53,264 nucleotides of DNA, taken from assembly GCF_000820165.1 (NCBI RefSeq), contig NZ_CDDD01000045.1, positions 769 to 54,032 on the forward strand, in the 5' to 3' direction. Origin of the DNA: Aeromonas taiwanensis (lineage in GTDB: Bacteria > Pseudomonadota > Gammaproteobacteria > Enterobacterales > Aeromonadaceae). Below are positions 27,400-37,774 of the stretch, piece after piece. Each line of letters begins with the position of its first letter. The first letter of the stretch is position 1. The notes beneath the pieces were generated by a model. That model saw nothing but the letters and a program-made list of their open reading frames with translations. It was not told the origin of the DNA and made no database searches. Position numbers and translations under genes: made by a program.

Positions 27400-27732
27400 G
27401 TAATGACTCTGTTGTAGTGCGTAAAAAGGCTCACGAATAATAGCAAAGCCGGTCATGCTGGCAAGCAGAAGGTCAGTCCTCTGCTCACATTAACCCAATC
27501 TTTTTGTTAAAAATATGTGATGCGCAACAACTCAGGAGCCAAGCAACACCAAATGATGCCGTGATGAGCACTTCATCACTGGGCAAGTCTCTCCACCTTA
27601 TTTATAGTTATCGCTCCCTTGATTAAAATCATGTGCAATCAATCTGATACAGGTGAATATCCGGATGTTCGGGTCGAGTCGGGCTCGGCTGCATAGACTC
27701 AGATATCAACAACAGAACAGAGAATCATCATT
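27400..27732. other. Divergent fadR-nhaB promoter region
   Basis: 333 bp, AT-rich. A 7-bp inverted repeat with 5-bp gap, GTGATGA/TCATCAC, sits at 27561-27579. I found no FadR operator (TGGTC-N3-ACCA type) by eye and no confident promoter. Confidence 0.45.
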
Positions 27733-29307
27733 ATGCCAATCAGCCTAGGGCGCGCTTTTACAAAGAATTTTTTGGGCAATGCCCCCCGATGGTACAAAAT
27801 TGCCATCGTTTTATTCCTGCTGATCAACCCGATCATCTTCTACTTTGACCCCTTCCTTGCCGGCTGGTTGCTGGTTGTCGAGTTCATCTTCACCCTGGCG
27901 ATGGCGCTCAAATGCTATCCGCTGCAGCCAGGTGGTCTTCTGGCCATCGAGGCGGTGCTCATCGGCATGACCTCGGCCAACCAGATCAAGCATGAGTTGG
28001 TGGCCAATATAGAGGTGCTGCTACTGCTGGTCTTCATGGTGGCTGGCATCTATTTCATGAAGCAGTTGCTGCTCTATGTCTTCACCAAGATGCTGGTGCG
28101 CATCCGCTCCAAGACCTGGCTCTCCCTCGCCTTCTGCCTGGTATCGGCTTTCTTGTCCGCCTTCCTCGACGCCCTGACCGTGATCGCCGTGGTGATCAGC
28201 GTTGCCACCGGCTTCTACGCCATCTACCACAAGGTGGCCTCACGGGACGAGTCCGGCAACTTGCACCACGACGACGAGGAGATTGACGAGCTTTCCCGCC
28301 AGCATCTGAACGAGTTCCGCGCCTTCTTGCGAAGCCTCATGATGCACGCGGCCATCGGTACCGCATTGGGGGGCGTCTGCACCCTGGTCGGTGAGCCCCA
28401 GAACCTCATCATCGGTGAACAGGCGGGCTGGCATTTCGGCGAATTTGCCGTGCGCATGGCTCCCGTCACCATCCCCGTGTTCCTCTGTGGCCTGCTCACC
28501 TGCATCCTGGTCGAAAAGTTCCGCCTGTTTGGTTACGGCACCCGGCTGCCCGACCCCGTGCGTCACATCATGGAAGCCTATGAGCGCGAGGAGGATGCAC
28601 AGCGCTCCCCCCAGGACAAGGCCAAGCTGATCGTCCAGGCGGTGATCGCCGTCTGGCTCATCACGGGTCTGGCCCTGCACCTTGCCGCAGTCGGGCTGAT
28701 CGGCCTGACGGTCATCGTGCTCGCGACCGCCTTCACCGGCGTCACCGAAGAGCACGCGCTTGGCAAGGCGTTCCAGGAGGCGCTCCCCTTCACCGCCCTG
28801 CTCACCGTCTTCTTCAGCGTGGTGGCGGTCATCATCGACCAACAGCTGTTCAAGCCAGTGATCCAGTGGGTACTGGCGGCCAAGCCGGAGGATCAGCTCG
28901 CCCTCTTCTATCTGGCCAACGGCCTGCTCTCCATGGTCAGTGACAACGTCTTCGTCGGCACCGTCTACATCAACGAGGTGAAGACGGCGCTGATCAACGG
29001 TGCCATCAGCCGCGATCACTTTGACCTGCTGGCGGTGGCCATCAACACCGGTACCAACCTGCCATCGGTCGCCACCCCCAACGGCCAGGCCGCGTTCCTG
29101 TTCATGCTGACCTCGGCACTGGCACCGCTGCTGCGCCTCTCGTACGGCCGCATGGTGTGGATGGCTCTGCCCTATACCCTGGTGCTGGGCCTGGTCGGTT
29201 TCTTTGCCGTGGAGCTGCTGCTCGGCCCTGCCACCGAGTGGTTCTATCACGCAGGCTGGCTGGTCGATCACGCCGCCGTACCGCTGCCGACCCCGGCCGC
29301 ACATTGA
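27733..29307 (+). CDS. nhaB: Sodium/proton antiporter NhaB
   Basis: A 524-residue inner-membrane antiporter with about ten or more helices. It begins [22 protein letters not shown] and has [43 protein letters not shown] and [40 protein letters not shown], all hallmark NhaB blocks (shown here in parts). It exchanges sodium for protons to keep pH and sodium balance. ATG 27733 has only a weak AGAG ribosome site. The gene is divergent from fadR and followed by dsbB, as in Escherichia. Confidence 0.85.
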   Translation: MPISLGRAFTKNFLGNAPRWYKIAIVLFLLINPIIFYFDPFLAGWLLVVEFIFTLAMALKCYPLQPGGLLAIEAVLIGMTSANQIKHELVANIEVLLLLVFMVAGIYFMKQLLLYVFTKMLVRIRSKTWLSLAFCLVSAFLSAFLDALTVIAVVISVATGFYAIYHKVASRDESGNLHHDDEEIDELSRQHLNEFRAFLRSLMMHAAIGTALGGVCTLVGEPQNLIIGEQAGWHFGEFAVRMAPVTIPVFLCGLLTCILVEKFRLFGYGTRLPDPVRHIMEAYEREEDAQRSPQDKAKLIVQAVIAVWLITGLALHLAAVGLIGLTVIVLATAFTGVTEEHALGKAFQEALPFTALLTVFFSVVAVIIDQQLFKPVIQWVLAAKPEDQLALFYLANGLLSMVSDNVFVGTVYINEVKTALINGAISRDHFDLLAVAINTGTNLPSVATPNGQAAFLFMLTSALAPLLRLSYGRMVWMALPYTLVLGLVGFFAVELLLGPATEWFYHAGWLVDHAAVPLPTPAAH

Positions 29308-29314
29308 TGATGAG

Positions 29315-29340
29315 AGGGGCTGTTCGGCCCCTTTCTTTTT
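29315..29340 (+). terminator. Rho-independent terminator of nhaB
   Basis: AGGGGC/GCCCCT stem, 6-nt loop, then TTCTTTTT just after the nhaB stop and before dsbB. Confidence 0.8.
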
Positions 29341-29393
29341 AGATGGGGCTCTGCTCTAATTCAGCCACTCTTTTTCTCCGTGAGATCAATCAG

Positions 29394-29915
29394 ATGATCG
29401 AGTTTCTTCGCCGTATTGCCAGCCATCGCCTGGCCTGGGGGTTGCTGGCCGCGTCGGCGCTCTTCCTCGAGCTGTGTGCCCTCTTCTTCCAGCACGTACT
29501 GGGTCTGCACCCCTGCGTGATGTGCATCTACGAGCGGATCGCCATTCTCGGCGTGCTGGCCGCCGGTCTGCTCGGGATGGTGGCTCCCCACAAATGGTAC
29601 GTACGCTGGAGCGCCATGCTGCTGTGGGGTTACAGCGCCTTCTGGGGCCTGAAACTGGCCCTCAAGCACGTGGATTACCAGATGAACCCCTCCCCCTTCA
29701 ACGTGTGCGAAGGGTTCGTCGACTTCCCCAGCTGGGCACCGCTCGATCAGTGGATCCCCTGGTTGTTCTTCCCGGACGGTGACTGCAGCGAGATCAGCTG
29801 GCAATTCCTCAGCTTCTCCATGCCGCAGTGGCTGGTGGTCATCTTTGCCGCCTACCTGCTGGTCTTCGTGGTGGTCGCCATCGGCAACCTCATCAAGGGC
29901 CGCTGCTGCAACTAA
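29394..29915 (+). CDS. dsbB: Disulfide bond formation protein DsbB
   Basis: A 173-residue four-helix inner-membrane quinone reductase that reoxidises DsbA. The two cysteine pairs are C41/C44 (PCVMC) and C105/C131 in the second periplasmic loop. R48 after the first pair (YER) fits the quinone-site Arg. ATG 29394 gives the family start MIEFLRRIASHRLAW; the frame is open 51 bp further upstream to 29343, which is unlikely. The ribosome site (GTGAGA) is weak. A terminator separates it from nhaB. Confidence 0.95.
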   Translation: MIEFLRRIASHRLAWGLLAASALFLELCALFFQHVLGLHPCVMCIYERIAILGVLAAGLLGMVAPHKWYVRWSAMLLWGYSAFWGLKLALKHVDYQMNPSPFNVCEGFVDFPSWAPLDQWIPWLFFPDGDCSEISWQFLSFSMPQWLVVIFAAYLLVFVVVAIGNLIKGRCCN

Positions 29916-29933
29916 ACACCGGTCGATGCATCC

Positions 29934-29961
29934 AAAAAGGGAGCCCAAGGCTCCCTTTTTA
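29934..29961 (+). terminator. Rho-independent terminator of dsbB
   Basis: AAAAAGGGAGCC/GGCTCCCTTTTT stem-loop with T-run, 19 bp after dsbB. Confidence 0.85.
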
Positions 29962-30090
29962 TTCTGCTCCGCAGTTCGTTCTGGGCCACCAGCACCTTCT
30001 CCCTGGCACCATCAGAGAGCGGTCGTCACCTGCGTCAGCGACCAGCTGGTCTGCTGGGTGGTTGCCTTGGCAATGGGTCAAGCACAAATA

Positions 30091-30118
30091 ACAAAAAGGG
30101 GCCCATGGCCCCTTTGTT
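30091..30118 (-). terminator. Rho-independent terminator of dedA
   Basis: AAAGGGGCC/GGCCCCTTT with a 3-nt loop; read on the minus strand it ends in a T-run, 20 bp after the dedA stop. Confidence 0.8.
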
Positions 30119-30137
30119 GCAATCAACCTTGTCCGGT

Positions 30138-30791
30138 TCAGACAGCCGTCTTGTTGGCATTCATCCTGGCTTTCGCCATGCCGATCACCATGGGCAACAG
30201 CGAAATGGCGATGATGCCGAAGATGAGCAGGGTGAAATTGTGGCGCACCACAGGCAGATTGCCGAAGAAGTGGCCCGCGTAGACGAAGGAGAGCACCCAC
30301 AGGAGACCACCCACCAGGTTGAACACCAGGAAACGGGGATAGGTCATGGCGCCCATGCCGGCCACGAAAGGCGCGAAGGTACGTACTATGGGCAGGAAGC
30401 GGGTGATGATGATGGTCTTCCCCCCGTGCTTGGCATAGAAGGCGTGCGTCTTGACCAGATGGTCACGGCGGAAGATCTTCGAGTCAGGATTGCGAAACAG
30501 CTGCTCCCCGAAGAAGTGGCCTATGGTGTAATTCACCACGTTGCCAAGCACGGCGGCGATGATCAGCACCCCGGCCAGGGTGTGCACATTGAGTGCGCTG
30601 TCCACGGTCAGGGCGCCGGCGGCAAACAGCAGGGAATCACCGGGCAGGAAGGGCGTGACCACCAGACCCGTCTCGCAGAAGATGATGATAAACAGGATGG
30701 CGTACACCCAGACGCCGTAGTGTTCGAACAACTCTTTCAGATGCACGTCGACGTGCAGGATAAAGTCGATGACAAAGAGGATCAGTTCCAT
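30138..30791 (-). CDS. dedA: DedA-family inner-membrane protein
   Basis: A 217-residue DedA/SNARE-associated membrane protein, with several hydrophobic segments. Diagnostic pieces are [22 protein letters not shown] (shown partly), the [10 protein letters not shown] motif, and [17 protein letters not shown] with the conserved Arg residues. It aligns well with Escherichia DedA (219 residues), better than with YqjA/YghB. The family moves undecaprenyl phosphate or other lipids across the membrane and depends on the proton gradient; which lipid this one handles is not known. ATG 30791. It converges with dsbB. Confidence 0.85.
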   Translation of the reverse strand: MELILFVIDFILHVDVHLKELFEHYGVWVYAILFIIIFCETGLVVTPFLPGDSLLFAAGALTVDSALNVHTLAGVLIIAAVLGNVVNYTIGHFFGEQLFRNPDSKIFRRDHLVKTHAFYAKHGGKTIIITRFLPIVRTFAPFVAGMGAMTYPRFLVFNLVGGLLWVLSFVYAGHFFGNLPVVRHNFTLLIFGIIAISLLPMVIGMAKARMNANKTAV

Positions 30792-30959
30792 TTTTTGGTA
30801 CCCATGAAGTGAACGGCGTGGAGTCTACGCCAATGAGACCTGGCTCACAATCGCCTCCAGGCCCCCTTTTTCATCCAGCATCAGAGGGCGCCCTCCATTC
30901 CCCCAGTCCTGCCCCGTCCGCTGCCGCTCCAGCCCCCCCAGGCACTGGGCCAAGCGACC

Positions 30960-31217
30960 TCAATCGAGCTTGTCCAGTGCGGCCACCACGGCGCTAGGTA
31001 GGCATTTCTCCCAGCCCCACAACAGGAGCATCAGCAGGGTCGCATCATCGAGCCAGCCGACGAGAGGCACCAGGTCCGGCACCAGATCCACCGGGCTGAT
31101 GCCGTAGATCAGGATGAGGATCACCAGCCCCTTCGCCCACCAGGAGGTGGCAGGATGGCGAAAGCCGAGGTAGAGGCGACGCAGGCGCCGCCAGATGAGC
31201 CAGCGTCTGGCGCTCAT
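30960..31217 (-). CDS. DUF1232 (YkvA-type) small membrane protein
   Basis: An 85-residue protein with basic N-terminus ([20 protein letters not shown]) and two hydrophobic stretches around the DUF1232 signature [21 protein letters not shown]. The family is widespread and of unknown function. Its ATG overlaps the uvrB stop by 4 bp (ATGA), so translation is coupled to uvrB. I infer co-transcription and therefore a possible expression in DNA damage, but no function follows from that. Confidence 0.85.
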   Translation of the reverse strand: MSARRWLIWRRLRRLYLGFRHPATSWWAKGLVILILIYGISPVDLVPDLVPLVGWLDDATLLMLLLWGWEKCLPSAVVAALDKLD

Positions 31218-33226
31218 GATTCGATCAGCTCGCCGCGCAGCCGCTGGATCTGATCCCGCAGCGCCGCCGCCTGTTCGAACTCCAGATCCCGCGCATGCTG
31301 GAACATCTGCTCCTCCATCCGTTTGATCTCCTTGGCGATCTCGCTGGCGGAGCGGGCATGGTACCCCCCTTGCGGCTCGGCGGCCTTGCGGCTCCCCTTG
31401 CCGGCCTTGCCCGCCGTGCGGCTGCCCCCCATGTCCATCACATCGCCGATGGACTTGTTGAGTCCCTTAGGCGTGATGCCGTGTTCCAGGTTGTGGGCGT
31501 GTTGCAGGGCGCGGCGCCGCTCGGTCTCCTCGATGGCCACCTTCATGGAGTTGGTGATGGTGTCCCCGTAGAGGATGACCTTGCCGTTGAGGTTGCGCGC
31601 CGCCCGGCCTATGGTCTGGATAAGCGAACGAGTGGAGCGCAGGAAGCCCTCTTTATCCGCATCCAGAATGGCCACCAGAGAGACCTCCGGCATGTCGAGG
31701 CCTTCGCGCAGCAGGTTGATGCCCACCAATACGTCGAACTTGCCAAGGCGCAGATCACGGATGATCTCCACCCGCTCCACGGTATCGATGTCGGAGTGCA
31801 GGTAACGCACCCGCACCTCGTGATCCGCCAGGTATTCGGTCAAGTCCTCCGCCATCCGCTTGGTGAGCGTCGTCACCAGCACCCGCTCCTCCACCGCTAC
31901 CCGCTTGCGGATCTCGGAGAGCAGGTCGTCCACCTGGGTGCTGACCGGCCGCACTTCCACTTCGGGATCCAGCAGGCCGGTGGGGCGCACCACCTGCTGC
32001 ACCACGTCGCCGCCGGACTTCTCCAGCTCGTAGGGACCGGGAGTCGCCGACACGAACACCGTCTGCGGCATCAACGCTTCGAACTCGTCGAACTTCAGCG
32101 GCCGGTTGTCCAGTGCCGACGGCAGGCGGAAGCCGTACTCCACCAGGGTCTCCTTGCGGGATCTGTCCCCTTTGAACATGGCGCCGATCTGGGGCACCGT
32201 GACGTGGGATTCGTCGATGATGAGCAGGCCGTCCCCCGGCAGGTAGTCGAACAGGGTGGGCGGCGGCTCCCCCGGCGCGCGGCCGGAGAGGTAGCGGCTG
32301 TAGTTCTCGATGCCGGAGCAGTAGCCGAGCTCCTGCATCATCTCCATGTCGAACTGGGTGCGCTGGCTGATGCGCTGCTCTTCCACCAGCTTGTTGAGGG
32401 ACAACAGCTGCTCACGCCGCCCCTTGAGCTCCTCCTTGATGTGCTCGATGGCCCCCAGGATGGTCTCCCGCGGGGTGGCGTAGTGGGTCTTGGGGTAGAT
32501 GGTGTAGCGCACCACCGTCTGCTCGATGGCACCGGTCAGCGGGTCAAACAGGGAGAGGCGCTCCACCTCCTCGTCAAACAGCTCCACCCGCAGGGCCAGC
32601 TTGTCCGATTCGGCGGGGTAGATGTCCATCACCTCCCCCCGCACCCGGAAGGTGCCGCGCTGGAAGGCCATGTCGTTGCGGGTGTATTGCAGCTCGGCGA
32701 GGCGGCGCAATATGTCCCGCTGGTTGATGACGTCCCCCACTTTGAGGTGCAGCATCATGCTGAGGTAGGCCTGGGGATCCCCCAGGCCATAGATGGCCGA
32801 CACCGAGGCGACGATCACCACATCGCGCCGCTCAAGCAGCGCCTTGGTGGCCGACAACCGCATCTGCTCGATGTGATCGTTGATGGAGGCATCCTTCTCG
32901 ATGAAGGTGTCCGTGGTCGGCACATAGGCCTCGGGCTGGTAGTAGTCGTAATAAGAGACGAAGTACTCCACCGCGTTGTCGGGGAAGAACTCCTTCATCT
33001 CCCCATAGAGCTGGGCCGCCAGTGTCTTGTTGGGGGCCAGGATCATGGTGGGGCGGTTGAGGGTCGCGATGACGTTGGCCATGGTGAAGGTCTTGCCCGA
33101 GCCGGTCACCCCGAGCAGGGTCTGGTGCGCGAGACCCGACTCGATGCCGTCGAGCAGCTGGGCGATGGCCCTCGGCTGATCCCCGGCGGGTTGGAATTGG
33201 CTGGCCAACTGGAATAACTTGCTCAT
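31214..33226 (-). CDS. uvrB: UvrABC excinuclease subunit B
   Basis: A 670-residue nucleotide-excision repair helicase-like protein, highly similar to Escherichia UvrB (673). Walker A GVTGSGKT is at 39-46, the damage-probing beta-hairpin [12 protein letters not shown] near 92-103, helicase motifs [10 protein letters not shown] and QTIGRAARN, and the C-terminal UvrC-binding UVR motif [19 protein letters not shown]. It forms the stable pre-incision complex with UvrA. ATG 33226 follows GGGAG; the frame extends 5 codons further but those are extra. No CTG-N10-CAG LexA box is present in the 132 bp between uvrB and tRNA-Asn. Confidence 0.97.
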   Translation of the reverse strand: MSKLFQLASQFQPAGDQPRAIAQLLDGIESGLAHQTLLGVTGSGKTFTMANVIATLNRPTMILAPNKTLAAQLYGEMKEFFPDNAVEYFVSYYDYYQPEAYVPTTDTFIEKDASINDHIEQMRLSATKALLERRDVVIVASVSAIYGLGDPQAYLSMMLHLKVGDVINQRDILRRLAELQYTRNDMAFQRGTFRVRGEVMDIYPAESDKLALRVELFDEEVERLSLFDPLTGAIEQTVVRYTIYPKTHYATPRETILGAIEHIKEELKGRREQLLSLNKLVEEQRISQRTQFDMEMMQELGYCSGIENYSRYLSGRAPGEPPPTLFDYLPGDGLLIIDESHVTVPQIGAMFKGDRSRKETLVEYGFRLPSALDNRPLKFDEFEALMPQTVFVSATPGPYELEKSGGDVVQQVVRPTGLLDPEVEVRPVSTQVDDLLSEIRKRVAVEERVLVTTLTKRMAEDLTEYLADHEVRVRYLHSDIDTVERVEIIRDLRLGKFDVLVGINLLREGLDMPEVSLVAILDADKEGFLRSTRSLIQTIGRAARNLNGKVILYGDTITNSMKVAIEETERRRALQHAHNLEHGITPKGLNKSIGDVMDMGGSRTAGKAGKGSRKAAEPQGGYHARSASEIAKEIKRMEEQMFQHARDLEFEQAAALRDQIQRLRGELIES

Positions 33227-33310
33227 GACGACTCCCGGCAAAAAACGGCAAGGGAGCAGTGTACCCCGAGTCGACAGCCCTGGGTATCCGTCTACCTGCC
33301 CTGATGGCTA

Positions 33311-33339
33311 TTGACCCCGAAATACGACCTCTGTATGAT
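33311..33339 (+). promoter_or_regulatory. Promoter of tRNA-Asn
   Basis: TTGACC (33311-33316), 17-bp spacer, TATGAT (33334-33339), then a GC-rich discriminator. The predicted start is about 13 nt before the tRNA. Confidence 0.75.
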
Positions 33340-33358
33340 GCACCTCCTTGCCTGATGT

Positions 33359-33434
33359 TCCCCCGTAGTTCAGTCGGTAGAACGGCGGACTGTTAATCCG
33401 TATGTCACTGGTTCAAGTCCAGTCGGGGGAGCCA
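33359..33434 (+). tRNA. tRNA-Asn (GUU)
   Basis: A 76-nt tRNA with CCA encoded. The acceptor stem is TCCCCCG/CGGGGGA; the D-arm holds GTTCAGTCGGTAGAAC, the anticodon GTT is at 33392-33394, and the T-arm contains GGTTCAAGTCC. It matches Escherichia tRNA-Asn except for acceptor-stem pairs and one T-loop base. It stands alone, divergent from uvrB. Confidence 0.97.
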
Positions 33435-34207
33435 ATCTCCTCACCATCTCGGTGCAAGTTATCCACTTTAGTGCTTTCCTCTGCCAATTTTAATGCACAA
33501 GCCCTCGCTTGCGGCGCGCTCCCCTTTTGATCCCCCATTCCCGACCAGCAGCGTTTTGTTCTGCTGCGTATAACCATTTGATTTTTAAAGAAACAATTTT
33601 TTTCAGGTATTTTTTGAACAGCTCTTGCAGCCCAGTATTGGCGCGGGATACAGCCTGATCGCCAAGTTTCATAAACAGGGTTATCCACAGTTTCTGTGGG
33701 TAACTTGGCCAAAGCCACGCCTCGTCTAGGTTGGCGACGATCGCCTCCCTTCGTCGGTGCCACCACGCCTCTATCCCCATTTTCTGCTGTTTTTGCTCTC
33801 CCCCCTAAATGGGGTCAACCAGGGCAATGCCCTCGCCCTGGCGCAGTATTTTTTCGCCATCCCCCGTGCCACGGGTCAGCACTCGCCGGATGATGCTAAG
33901 GATTCCTTTGTCACCCAACCTTGCCCCCAGTGAAAAATGCTGAAAACCATGCTCAATTGCTCCCCATGCAGCAGGTAATAAATTGTCCACAGGGGGAATG
34001 CCGCCTCTCCGCCCGACAGCACAAATCACTCATTGACACCGTAGATGGCAGGGTAAAATAGAGCCATTTATCCCAAAGGGCCCACGCATCCCCCCTCCGC
34101 CCCGAGAGCACACCACTTAACTGGCTGCCGATCCGCTTTGACGCTTCTTTCTTGCCAAGGGATCCGGCACAATGTCGGCCCCACTTTTTTCCTCGGTTTT
34201 TCCGGGC
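33435..34207. other. 773-bp non-coding region with DnaA-box-like sequences
   Basis: No convincing gene. The stretch holds one perfect DnaA box TTATCCACA (33681-33689), an inverted near-match TGTGGGTAA (33695-33703), and further 8-of-9 matches at 33459-33467, 33565-33573 (minus) and 33983-33991. The first two form a near-perfect 11-bp inverted repeat with 3-bp centre, enclosed by GCCAAGTT (33661-33668) and AACTTGGC (33702-33709). An AT-rich stretch lies at 33575-33620. A weak hairpin, CCAGGGC/GCCCTGG, is at 33819-33841 and is followed by a T-run. Short open frames here have no ribosome sites or recognisable products. Confidence 0.55.
34033..34059 (+). promoter_or_regulatory. Candidate promoter of the YbjL-type transporter gene
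   Basis: TTGACA (34033-34038) and TAAAAT (34054-34059) separated by 15 bp, slightly short spacing; about 150 bp before the gene start. Confidence 0.45.
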
Positions 34208-35893
34208 ATGACCATAGATTTCGTGACACTGCTACATCAAAGCGACTCCCTGCTGCTGTTCGTGGTATTGGCCTTCGGCCTGCTGCTGGGCAAGGTCCGC
34301 ATCGGCAACTTCCAGATAGGCAATACCATTGGCGTGCTGTTCACCGCCCTGCTATTCGGCCAGATGGGATTCCAGTTCTCCACCTCCACCGAAAACGTCG
34401 GCTTCATGCTGTTCATCTTCTGTGTGGGTATAGAGGCGGGTCCCCACTTCTTCAGCGTCTTCCTGCGCGACGGCATCCACTACATCACCCTGACCCTGGT
34501 GATCCTGCTGAGCGCCCTGCTGCTGACTGTGGGGCTCGCCAAGTTCTTCAATCTGGGGCCGGGCATGGCGGCGGGTATTCTGGCGGGCTCGCTCACCTCG
34601 ACCCCGGCACTGGTCGGTGCCCAGGATGCCCTGCGCAGCGGCCTGCTCAACCTGCCCCACCAGACCGACATGCAGTCGGTGCTCGACAACATGGGCATCG
34701 GCTATGCGCTCACCTATCTGGTGGGGCTGGTGGGATTGATGCTGGTGGTGCGCTACCTGCCTTCCCTGGCGCGGCTCGACCTCAACACCGAGGCCCAGAA
34801 GATCGCCCGCGAGCGGGGTCTCTCCGACAGCGAGAGCCGCAAGACCTACCTACCCATCATCCGCGCCTATCGGGTCGGCCCGGAGCTCGCCGCCTGGATC
34901 GGGGGGCGTACCCTGCGGGAGACCGGCATCTATCCCCACACCGGCTGCTATGTGGAGCGCATTCGCCGCAACGGCATCCTGGCGAGCCCCGACGGTGATG
35001 CCGTCATTCAGGAAGGGGACGAGATCGCCCTGGTGGGCTACCCCGAGAGCCACGAGAAACTCGACGTCAACTACCGCAACGGCAAAGAGGTGTTCGATCG
35101 CAACCTGCTTGACCTGCAGATCGTCACCGAAGAGATCGTGGTGAAGAACGATGCCGTGGTGGGCCGTCATCTGGTGGAGCTCAACCTCACCGAGAAGGGC
35201 TGCTTCCTGAACCGGGTGGTGCGCTCCCAGATCGAGATGCCGTTCGATCGCAACATCATGCTGCAAAAGGGTGACGTGCTGCAGATCAGCGGCGAGAAGC
35301 AGCGGGTCAAGCTGCTGGCCAACAAGATCGGCTTCATCAGCATCCACAGCCAGACCACGGATCTGGTGGCCTTTGCCACCTTCTTCGTGCTGGGCCTGCT
35401 CATCGGCTCCGTCTCCCTGGTGTTCGGCCAGATCGAGTTCGGCCTCGGCAACGCCGTCGGCCTGCTGCTGGCGGGGATCCTGATGGGCTACCTGCGGGCC
35501 AACCACCCGACGGTCGGCTATGTGCCGCCTGGCGCCCTGCGTCTGGCCAAGGATCTCGGCCTTGCCGTCTTCATGGTGAGCACCGGCCTCAAGGCCGGGG
35601 GGGGCATCCTGGATCACCTGAGCGAGGTGGGGATGGTGGTGCTCTTCTCCGGCATGCTGGTCACCACCTTGCCGGTGCTGGTCGGCTACCTGTTCGGGGT
35701 CTGGGTGCTCAAAATGAACCCGGCCTTGCTGCTCGGCGCCATCACCGGGGCCCGAACCTGCGCCCCGGCCATGGACGTGGTGAACGAAGCCGCGAACAGC
35801 TCCATCCCGGCGCTCGGTTACGCCGGCACCTATGCGGTGGCCAACGTGATGCTGACCCTGGCGGGCTCCTTCATCATCGGCTTCTGGTTCTAG
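34208..35893 (+). CDS. ybjL: YbjL-type putative transporter (aspartate:alanine exchanger family)
   Basis: A 561-residue inner-membrane protein. Two blocks of five to six helices (about 15-190 and 385-560) flank two cytosolic TrkA-C (RCK-C) domains, seen as [33 protein letters not shown] and [15 protein letters not shown]...KGDVLQISG regions. This architecture is that of the AAEx family; Escherichia YbjL matches throughout. The substrate is unknown. I choose ATG 34208 (MTIDFVTLL) because it aligns with the family start; ATG 34172, in frame, has a better AAGGGA ribosome site and would add 12 residues, so the start is uncertain. Confidence 0.87.
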   Translation: MTIDFVTLLHQSDSLLLFVVLAFGLLLGKVRIGNFQIGNTIGVLFTALLFGQMGFQFSTSTENVGFMLFIFCVGIEAGPHFFSVFLRDGIHYITLTLVILLSALLLTVGLAKFFNLGPGMAAGILAGSLTSTPALVGAQDALRSGLLNLPHQTDMQSVLDNMGIGYALTYLVGLVGLMLVVRYLPSLARLDLNTEAQKIARERGLSDSESRKTYLPIIRAYRVGPELAAWIGGRTLRETGIYPHTGCYVERIRRNGILASPDGDAVIQEGDEIALVGYPESHEKLDVNYRNGKEVFDRNLLDLQIVTEEIVVKNDAVVGRHLVELNLTEKGCFLNRVVRSQIEMPFDRNIMLQKGDVLQISGEKQRVKLLANKIGFISIHSQTTDLVAFATFFVLGLLIGSVSLVFGQIEFGLGNAVGLLLAGILMGYLRANHPTVGYVPPGALRLAKDLGLAVFMVSTGLKAGGGILDHLSEVGMVVLFSGMLVTTLPVLVGYLFGVWVLKMNPALLLGAITGARTCAPAMDVVNEAANSSIPALGYAGTYAVANVMLTLAGSFIIGFWF

Positions 35894-35916
35894 CCAGGCG
35901 GGCCCGCAACACCCAG

Positions 35917-35946
35917 AAAAAGAGGAGCCTCGGGGCTCCTTTTTTC
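35917..35946 (+). terminator. Rho-independent terminator of the YbjL-type gene
   Basis: AGGAGCC/GGCTCCT stem, TCGG-type loop, T6 tail. Confidence 0.88.
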
Positions 35947-36071
35947 ATGGGTAGACGGCCAGGGGGTTGAATAGTGGAAATCGTGCTATGGGGCTCTCTC
36001 TATCAAACCCAATAAGCTAAATCACCCGTAAGGCGCCACTTACACTCAATAAAACGAGTGAGGTGTACGTT

Positions 36072-37604
36072 ATGAAATGCTTATGGATTGTCGTGATCTG
36101 GCTGTTCTGCTCCCTGACGCCAGCCTGGGGGGCCGAATCCGACAAGCAGGCGGCCACCGGTGAGGAAACGGAAAAAAGCGCCCTGAGCTTCGAGGGCAAC
36201 GAGCTTGCCAAACCCATGCTGGGCGACCTCGACGCCATGCTGGAGCGCCGGTCCATCCGGGTACTGACGACCTACAACAAGACCGGCTACTTCATCAACA
36301 AGGGCGTGCAACGGGGTGTCACCTACGACGCCTTCGTCCAGGTCGAGAAGCGGCTCAACGAGCAACTGCGCAAGGACAAGGCCATCAAGCGCCACCTCAA
36401 GGTGCACTTCGTCTTCATTCCCGTGGCCCGGGAAGCCCTGCTGAGCGCCCTCATCGCCGGCAAGGGGGACATCGCCGCCGCCAATCTCACCATCACGGAC
36501 AAGCGCAAGGAGCAGGGTGTGGCCTTCACCGATCCCCTGCTGCAAGACGTGCGGGAGCTACTCGTCTCCGGCCCCTACTCGCCCAAGGTGGAGAGCGCCG
36601 CCGATCTGGGGGGCAAACGCATCTACGTGCGCCCCTCCTCCAGCTATTTCGAGAGCCTCATGGCTTACAACCAGGCCCGCAAGGCGGCGGGAGAGCCCCT
36701 CATCGACATCCAGCCCGCCTCTGAAGTGCTGGAAGATGAAGATCTGGTGGAGATGGTCAATGCAGGCCTCCTGCCCTTCATCGTCATGGACGAGCACAAG
36801 GCCCGTTTCTGGCAGAAGATCTTCCCCAAGGTCACCATCCACGACGACCCCGTGTTCCGGGAGGGGGGCATCATAGCCTGGGCGGTGCGCAAGGAGAGTA
36901 CCCAGCTGCTCGCCATGCTCAATGAGCAGATCAAGGCGCTGCGTGGCAAGGCGACCGGGGATGAACTCCTCGCCCGCTATCTCAAGCAGAACAAGTTCGT
37001 CAGGAGTGCCGCCGCCGAGGCCGACCGCAAGAAATTCCTGCAGGTGGTGGAGCTGTTTCGTGAATACGGCGATAAATACGACGTGGACTGGCTGCTGATG
37101 GCGGCCCAGGGCTATCAGGAGTCCGCCCTCAACCAGAAAGCGCGCAGCCACGTCGGCGCCATCGGCGTCATGCAGATCATGCCCGCCACCGGCAAGGGGC
37201 TCAAGGTGGGCGACATCCGCCAGCTCGAGCCCAACATCCACGGCGGCGTCAAATACATGCGCTGGATGATCGATCACTACTATGCGGACGAGCCCATGAC
37301 CGCCCTCGACAAGGCGCTCTTCACCTTCGCCTCCTACAATGCCGGCCCTGCCCGGGTGGCCAGGCTCCGTGCCGAGACCAAAAAGCGGGGGCTGGATCCC
37401 AACGTCTGGTTCCACAACGTCGAGTACGTGGCGGCCGAGAAGATAGGGCCAGAAACCGTCACCTACGTGGGCAACATCTACAAGTACTACATCGCCTACA
37501 AGCTGGTGGTGGAGCAGATGAAGCTGCGCCAGCAGGCCAGCGAGGCCCTGAAGCAGGAGACGAAGGAAGACGCCAGCACATCGGCGGCGAAACCGACCCA
37601 GTGA
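36072..37604 (+). CDS. mltF: Membrane-bound lytic transglycosylase F
   Basis: A 510-residue periplasmic enzyme that cleaves peptidoglycan. A signal peptide covers about residues 1-20 (hydrophobic, ending PAWG-A); there is no lipobox. Residues about 60-310 form a solute-binding-protein-like module that in MltF controls activity by muropeptide binding. The C-terminal SLT domain begins near 330 with catalytic Glu350 in AAQGYQESALN, then GAIGVMQIMPATGK, and FASYNAGPARVARLR. ATG 36072 has a GAGG site; a GTG three codons earlier is less likely. It is monocistronic with its own terminator. Confidence 0.92.
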   Translation: MKCLWIVVIWLFCSLTPAWGAESDKQAATGEETEKSALSFEGNELAKPMLGDLDAMLERRSIRVLTTYNKTGYFINKGVQRGVTYDAFVQVEKRLNEQLRKDKAIKRHLKVHFVFIPVAREALLSALIAGKGDIAAANLTITDKRKEQGVAFTDPLLQDVRELLVSGPYSPKVESAADLGGKRIYVRPSSSYFESLMAYNQARKAAGEPLIDIQPASEVLEDEDLVEMVNAGLLPFIVMDEHKARFWQKIFPKVTIHDDPVFREGGIIAWAVRKESTQLLAMLNEQIKALRGKATGDELLARYLKQNKFVRSAAAEADRKKFLQVVELFREYGDKYDVDWLLMAAQGYQESALNQKARSHVGAIGVMQIMPATGKGLKVGDIRQLEPNIHGGVKYMRWMIDHYYADEPMTALDKALFTFASYNAGPARVARLRAETKKRGLDPNVWFHNVEYVAAEKIGPETVTYVGNIYKYYIAYKLVVEQMKLRQQASEALKQETKEDASTSAAKPTQ

Positions 37605-37614
37605 TCCTTGCCGG

Positions 37615-37642
37615 ACGAGGCGCTCACGGGCGCCTCGTTTCT
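37615..37642 (+). terminator. Rho-independent terminator of mltF
   Basis: ACGAGGCGC/GCGCCTCGT stem, 6-nt loop, TTTCT tail, 10 bp after the mltF stop. Confidence 0.8.
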
Positions 37643-37774
37643 ATGCGCGTCCCCTCCCTTCGTGACCAGAATGAACACAATGGCCACAACAGCCTTAATA
37701 GCCATTACGGTCAGATTGTTTTCCAGCCAGACATGATTAATTAACCTTCCTGCAACAATCACAAGGAGAGCACC

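Noticed and set aside
33227..33358. LexA box for uvrB
   Set aside because: None of the CTG triplets is followed by N10-CAG.
33490..33780. 96-codon minus-strand open frame next to tRNA-Asn
   Set aside because: It covers the DnaA-box-like group and an AT-rich run, with no ribosome site or known motif.
33359..34207. tRNA-Asn as integration site for a genomic island
   Set aside because: No integrase gene and no repeated copy of the tRNA 3' end is found downstream; the next gene is a core transporter.
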